From assembly GCA_017397925.1 (NCBI GenBank), contig JAFQHO010000027.1:32931-96930 (forward strand): 64,000 bases of DNA, read 5' to 3'. A program made the position numbers and the translations under genes. Position 1 is the first letter of the stretch. Each line of letters begins with the position of its first letter. Shown here piece by piece: positions 60,764 to 64,000 of this stretch. This DNA comes from Ruminococcus sp. GTDB taxonomy: Bacteria > Bacillota > Clostridia > Oscillospirales > Ruminococcaceae. Under the pieces are notes generated by a model. That model ran no database searches and was not told the DNA's origin. It saw nothing but the letters and a program-made list of their open reading frames with translations.

Positions 60764-61375
60764 TTATGCCTCCAATTTCTTTGCATAGGTTCTTTTGATT
60801 TTTCCGGCTTCTCCGTAAACTGTATATCCCTGTTTCTCGTAAAAGCCAACGCCTCTGCCGTTATCTGTTTCAACAGAAAGAATACAAATCTTTCTGCCGC
60901 GTTTTGCAAGAACCTGCTCATAGCTGTTGATAAGGTCGCTTGCATAGCCTTTTCCTCTATATGTATTCAAAACACATATAGAAAGCAGGTCGCCTTTTTT
61001 TTCATTGGGAATCTTATGAATTTCTTCATCCTTTAAGACCCATTTTACATCCTTATTCTTTTTAAGTTTTTTCCAGGCTCTTTTATCGCCGCAAAGCAGA
61101 CGTCCAAGAAACTTAAAGCATATGCTAAAGAAGTTATGTTTCAGAAAGCTTCTGGAATAATCGTTCTTTTCCATATAGTATCCCATACAAAAGCCGACTA
61201 TATTCTTTTTTTCATCCTCACAGACAAGAAACAACTCAGGGACATCTTTTATATATTCAGAATAGAACTTTTCAAGCAGCTTTCCGCCAAGGCACGTTGA
61301 AAAACTATCGGGAAAACATTTCATATGCACAGCGGCTATATTACTTAAATCGGACAATTTCGCCTGTCTAACCAT
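60764..61375 (-). CDS. GNAT family N-acetyltransferase
   Basis: 203 residues. The N-terminal VRQAKLSDLSNIAAVHMKCF is typical of GNAT fold beta-1/alpha-1. The acetyl-CoA loop is SICVLNTYRGKGYASDLINS (R/QxxGxG/A) and the C-terminal part GVGFYEKQGYTVYGE is also standard. A central basic insert (KAWKKLKKNKDVKWVLKDEE region) is unusual. Because an aminotransferase for nucleotide sugars is in the same operon, acetylation of an amino sugar is a reasonable guess, not shown. Confidence 0.85.
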   Translation of the reverse strand: MVRQAKLSDLSNIAAVHMKCFPDSFSTCLGGKLLEKFYSEYIKDVPELFLVCEDEKKNIVGFCMGYYMEKNDYSRSFLKHNFFSICFKFLGRLLCGDKRAWKKLKKNKDVKWVLKDEEIHKIPNEKKGDLLSICVLNTYRGKGYASDLINSYEQVLAKRGRKICILSVETDNGRGVGFYEKQGYTVYGEAGKIKRTYAKKLEA

Positions 61376-61389
61376 TATATTTCTCCTTC

Positions 61390-62076
61390 TTATCTGATTA
61401 CAGCAATTACAGTTCTGAACATTGTAAGAATTTCTCTTAAAAAGCTGAATCTCTCTATTGAATTAAGGTTCCACACCATTTTGGCAGGAAGCACCTTTTC
61501 TACATACACCTTATCCACATCATCTGCCGCACTCAGAAGCTTATCTTCATCCTTATATCTGATACTTGCTTCTGATGTAATCCCTGCCGGCATAAGCAAA
61601 GTAGCGTAAAATTCCGGCTGATACTGTTCAACGTACTTTACAGCTTCCGGTCTTGTTCCAACAAAGCTCATCGTTCCTTCAAGCACATCAAGCACCTGAG
61701 GAAGCTCATCAAGACGCAAATGACGAAGTTTCTGTCCTACCTTTGTAATACGGCTGTCATTTCCTACAGTAACCGCTGTACCAATTTTATCCGCATTACT
61801 TACCATAGTGCGGAATTTGTGGATACGAAAGCGTTTTCCGTATGTTGTAACACGTTCCTGACGATAAAAAACAGGTCCTTTTGAATCCAGTTTTATCCAT
61901 ACTGCAATTACAATCATAGGAATTGCCACTGCAATCAACACCAGCAATCCCAGACAGAAATCGAAAGCACGTTTCAGCATAAGCTGAAAACGTTTTTTAT
62001 AAAGCAAATCATAATAAGGCTTAACTTCCGGCACTCTCATATAGTCCGGCAAATCTTCCCATCTACGAAGGATCAT
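61390..62076 (-). CDS. Undecaprenyl-phosphate phosphoglycosyl transferase (bacterial sugar transferase)
   Basis: 228 residues. A short N-terminal tail, one re-entrant or membrane helix (about 36-62, RAFDFCLGLLVLIAVAIPMI), then the catalytic domain: DSKGPVFYRQERVTTYGKRF, IHKFRTMV, LRHLRLDELPQVLDVLEGTM, SFVGTRPEA. The length and order match small monotopic phosphoglycosyl transferases such as PglC, which start glycan assembly on undecaprenyl phosphate. Its start overlaps the aminotransferase stop (ATGA). The PPxP-like RVPEVKPYYDLLYKKRF segment at the start is common in this subtype. Confidence 0.93.
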   Translation of the reverse strand: MILRRWEDLPDYMRVPEVKPYYDLLYKKRFQLMLKRAFDFCLGLLVLIAVAIPMIVIAVWIKLDSKGPVFYRQERVTTYGKRFRIHKFRTMVSNADKIGTAVTVGNDSRITKVGQKLRHLRLDELPQVLDVLEGTMSFVGTRPEAVKYVEQYQPEFYATLLMPAGITSEASIRYKDEDKLLSAADDVDKVYVEKVLPAKMVWNLNSIERFSFLREILTMFRTVIAVIR

Positions 62077-63296
62077 AAATACTCCTTAACAACTTTTTCA
62101 AAACATTCTATAATATAATCCACATCATCATCACTCAGTTTTGTATGAAGCGGCAATGTTATCAGATTTTCGTAATAATTATAGGCATTCGGGAAATCAG
62201 CTATATCCCATCCCATATTCTTATACGCTGTCATCATAGGCAACGGCTTATAATGAACATTTGTAGAAACACCCATTTCAGCAAGCTTTATTATTATCTC
62301 GCGGCGCACTTCATCTGTTGCACCAGGAATACGTGTGAGATAGAGATGTCCGGAAGAATTATATTCTTCTGTAAAGTGTGTAAGATGTGCAACACCAAGC
62401 GCATCACACATTTTATCGTATCTGCAGATAATTTCCTTTCTTCTTTCAAGAAGACCGTCATATCTTTTCAGCTGCTCTAATCCGATAGCAGCCATAATAT
62501 CTGTCATATTACACTTGTACCAGGCACCGACTATATCGTACTCCCACGCACCAAGCTGTGTCTTTGCAAGAGCATCCTTACTCTGACCGTGAAGACTGAA
62601 AAGCTGATACTGATGATATATTTCATCATTATCAACACCCGGAATATCACGCCAGGTTGCAGCTCCACCCTCTCCGGTGGTGAAATTTTTCACTGCGTGG
62701 AAAGAAAAGCTTGTAAAATCGGCAATTTCGCCTGACATCTTACCATTTCTATTTGCACCAAGACCGTGAGCAGAGTCAGAAAATACGAGTACTCTTCCAA
62801 GGCTCTGCTGAATTTTCGCACCAAGACTTCCATCATTTTTAGGAACAAAAAGATTTTTCTTTTCTTCCACAATTTTGAAGAGCTTGTCATAATCAGCAAT
62901 AACACCAGCGATATCAACTGCAACAATTGCCTTTGTTTTCTCATTTATTGCAGCAGCAACCTTATCATAATCCATTTCGGTAGAATCTTTCTGGCTATCA
63001 ATAAATATAACTTTTGCACCACAATGAATAGCAGCTGAAGCTGTTGCAGTATAAGTATAGGCAGGTACTATTACTTCATCGCCTTCACCTATTCCGCATA
63101 TTCTGAAATTGAGTTCCTCTGCTGCAGTTGCAGAATTCAAACAAACGGTCCTGCTTGTATTACAATAAGAAGACAATTTTTTTTCCAGTTCTTTTGTTCT
63201 TGGGCCTGTTGTAATCCAGCCTGACTTCAGGGCTTTGATTACTTCTTCAATTTCCGCATCACTAATATCAGGCGGTGAAAATAAAATATTTCTCAT
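62073..63296 (-). CDS. DegT/DnrJ/EryC1/StrS aminotransferase (nucleotide-sugar aminotransferase)
   Basis: 407 residues. PLP-dependent. Family marks: FSPPDISDAEIEEVIKALKS, GWITTGPRTKELEKKL, the loop AYTYTATASAAIHCGAKVIF, DSAHGLGAN and the PLP lysine in FSFHAVKNFTTGEGG. C-terminal HYKPLPMM is typical. It most resembles 4-aminotransferases for UDP-keto sugars such as PglE or PseC. An internal segment (VEEKKNLFVPKNDGSLGAKI, residues ~145-170) is longer than usual. It is the first gene of the operon and coupled to the PglC-like enzyme. Confidence 0.92.
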   Translation of the reverse strand: MRNILFSPPDISDAEIEEVIKALKSGWITTGPRTKELEKKLSSYCNTSRTVCLNSATAAEELNFRICGIGEGDEVIVPAYTYTATASAAIHCGAKVIFIDSQKDSTEMDYDKVAAAINEKTKAIVAVDIAGVIADYDKLFKIVEEKKNLFVPKNDGSLGAKIQQSLGRVLVFSDSAHGLGANRNGKMSGEIADFTSFSFHAVKNFTTGEGGAATWRDIPGVDNDEIYHQYQLFSLHGQSKDALAKTQLGAWEYDIVGAWYKCNMTDIMAAIGLEQLKRYDGLLERRKEIICRYDKMCDALGVAHLTHFTEEYNSSGHLYLTRIPGATDEVRREIIIKLAEMGVSTNVHYKPLPMMTAYKNMGWDIADFPNAYNYYENLITLPLHTKLSDDDVDYIIECFEKVVKEYL

Positions 63297-63445
63297 CTAA
63301 TACCTACTCCTATATTTTCAATATACAACTCTCTCAAATTGTATGAGATTTTCCTCTCAAATCATACAAACATACAACTTCTGAATATACTTGTTTTGCC
63401 CACATCCAAAACCATTATCAATATAATTAACCAATATTATCTTAT

Positions 63446-63609
63446 GGGGTTCTCTAAAAACTGGAACACGAGCGGAATTTCGTACATGACAAATATCAGT
63501 TACAAGGCGACAAACCACAGTAATACTTGAAGTATTGCAAGGTTTGGCAACGAAGTAAATGATATTTGTTATAGAAATTCAGCCATGAGGGAGGTTTTTA
63601 GAGGTTCCC
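63446..63609. mobile_element. MITE-like element D (164 bp)
   Basis: Ends GGGGTTCTCTAAAA and TTTTAGAGGTTCCC; the outer GGG and the CTCTAAAA are inverted, with three mismatches between. Flanked by TTAT on both sides (63442-63445, 63610-63613). Inner pair ACAAATATCA / TGATATTTGT. The core has AGTAATACTTGAAGTATTGC. Same size class and end sequence as element A. Confidence 0.8.
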
Positions 63610-63883
63610 TTATTATATTTCTATCTTATCTTCTTATCAAAAAACTTTCACCATATATGCAGTATTTGAAAATTCATAAAAAGGCATACTATATATCATT
63701 ATAATTATACCATTATTCTTCATACAAGTCAATAGCTATGTATCAAGTTTGTTTATAATAGATAAAATAATAATTTTCGTCATTATTTAAAATATCACCG
63801 TGCAGATAATAAGCTGAACATAGGCAAATTTTATATAATTCTTATAATTTAAGCCCCACTTTATACCAATCCCTAAAATGTTA

Positions 63884-64000
63884 GTAGACAAAGATGATGA
63901 GCAGAAATGATGTATATCAAGGCGGACGACGAAAGCATACTGCCGTATGGTGAGGAGGACAACGACGATATACAGCATTTATGCCATTAGATTTGTCTAC
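63884..64000. mobile_element. MITE-like element E (at least 117 bp, at window edge)
   Basis: Ends GTAGACAAA / TTTGTCTAC, with ~35-bp imperfect inverted arms sharing AAATG and TGTATATC. Core AGCATACTGCCGTATG. The right end coincides with the end of the window, so the true boundary cannot be fixed. Confidence 0.65.

Larger units (their letters stand above)
63297..64000. other. Non-coding right edge with two MITE-like elements
   Basis: No credible gene. The aminotransferase leader includes CTCTCAAATTGTATGAG and CTCTCAAATCATACAA, a doubled motif that could be an operator. Element D lies at 63446-63609 and element E at 63884-64000. The sequence between them is AT-rich. Confidence 0.65.

Noticed and set aside
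63339-63978. Small ORFs at the right edge
   Set aside because: They cross MITE-like elements and AT-rich sequence without ribosome sites.

Overview
The window looks like a chromosomal segment of a fibre-degrading gut or rumen Firmicute of the Ruminococcus type (Oscillospiraceae, near the R. albus / R. flavefaciens / R. champanellensis group). This is inferred from three things: seven predicted secreted proteins with type-I-like dockerin F-hand pairs, a full-length cellobiose phosphorylase (GH94) for intracellular cello-oligosaccharide use, and clostridial regulatory style (a T-box leader, sigma-A promoters with 17-bp spacers, strong AGGAGG ribosome sites). No rRNA, tRNA, CRISPR array, transposase or cohesin/scaffoldin was seen.

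Layout. 0-3.2 kb: two tandem solute-binding-like proteins, the first cut by the window edge. 3.2-5.6 kb: a minus-strand housekeeping operon (AIM24-like, yycJ, rlmH) and a TM2 protein. 5.6-25.9 kb: a plus-strand branched-chain amino acid supercluster. It runs from a T-box-controlled leuA through ilvB, ilvN, ilvC, ilvD, leuC, leuD, leuB, ilvA and ridA, so only the final transaminase is missing. It continues into nadA, a HydE-type radical SAM enzyme, a U32-like protein and cysE. Small genes of other kinds (membrane protein, LRR protein, SUKH protein, DUF815 AAA+ ATPase) are interspersed. The spacers carry unusual tandem hairpin arrays built from a GGCTAAC-like heptamer.

26-34 kb: dockerin/LRR secreted proteins, an aldose 1-epimerase and cellobiose phosphorylase. 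34-45 kb: citrate synthase, a heterodimeric ABC exporter with one degenerate ATP site, an ankyrin protein next to two near-identical SUKH proteins, a membrane-anchored XRE regulator, an alpha/beta hydrolase and a CPBP protease. 45-60 kb: a second secreted-protein region with a 1559-residue LRR-dockerin protein, a DUF3810 metallopeptidase, an M60-like metallopeptidase with Ig-like repeats co-transcribed with a BspA-LRR-dockerin protein, an LRR-transglutaminase-dockerin protein and another dockerin protein. 60-63.3 kb: a minus-strand glycan-assembly operon (aminotransferase, phosphoglycosyl transferase, GNAT, GT2). The right edge is non-coding with miniature inverted-repeat elements.

How it fits together. 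The cytoplasmic genes make branched-chain amino acids and consume cellobiose. The surface genes deliver non-catalytic or proteolytic dockerin proteins, probably onto a cellulosome-like cohesin scaffold encoded elsewhere. The most notable non-coding structure is a set of dispersed repeats: heptamer hairpin arrays, a modular palindrome with a variable core, a 61-bp element present in two inverted copies, and four miniature inverted-repeat elements, three of them flanked by possible 4-bp target duplications. A promoter plus long leader of about 200 bp is also duplicated in front of the two largest related LRR genes. All calls are from reading the sequence; no database search was run.
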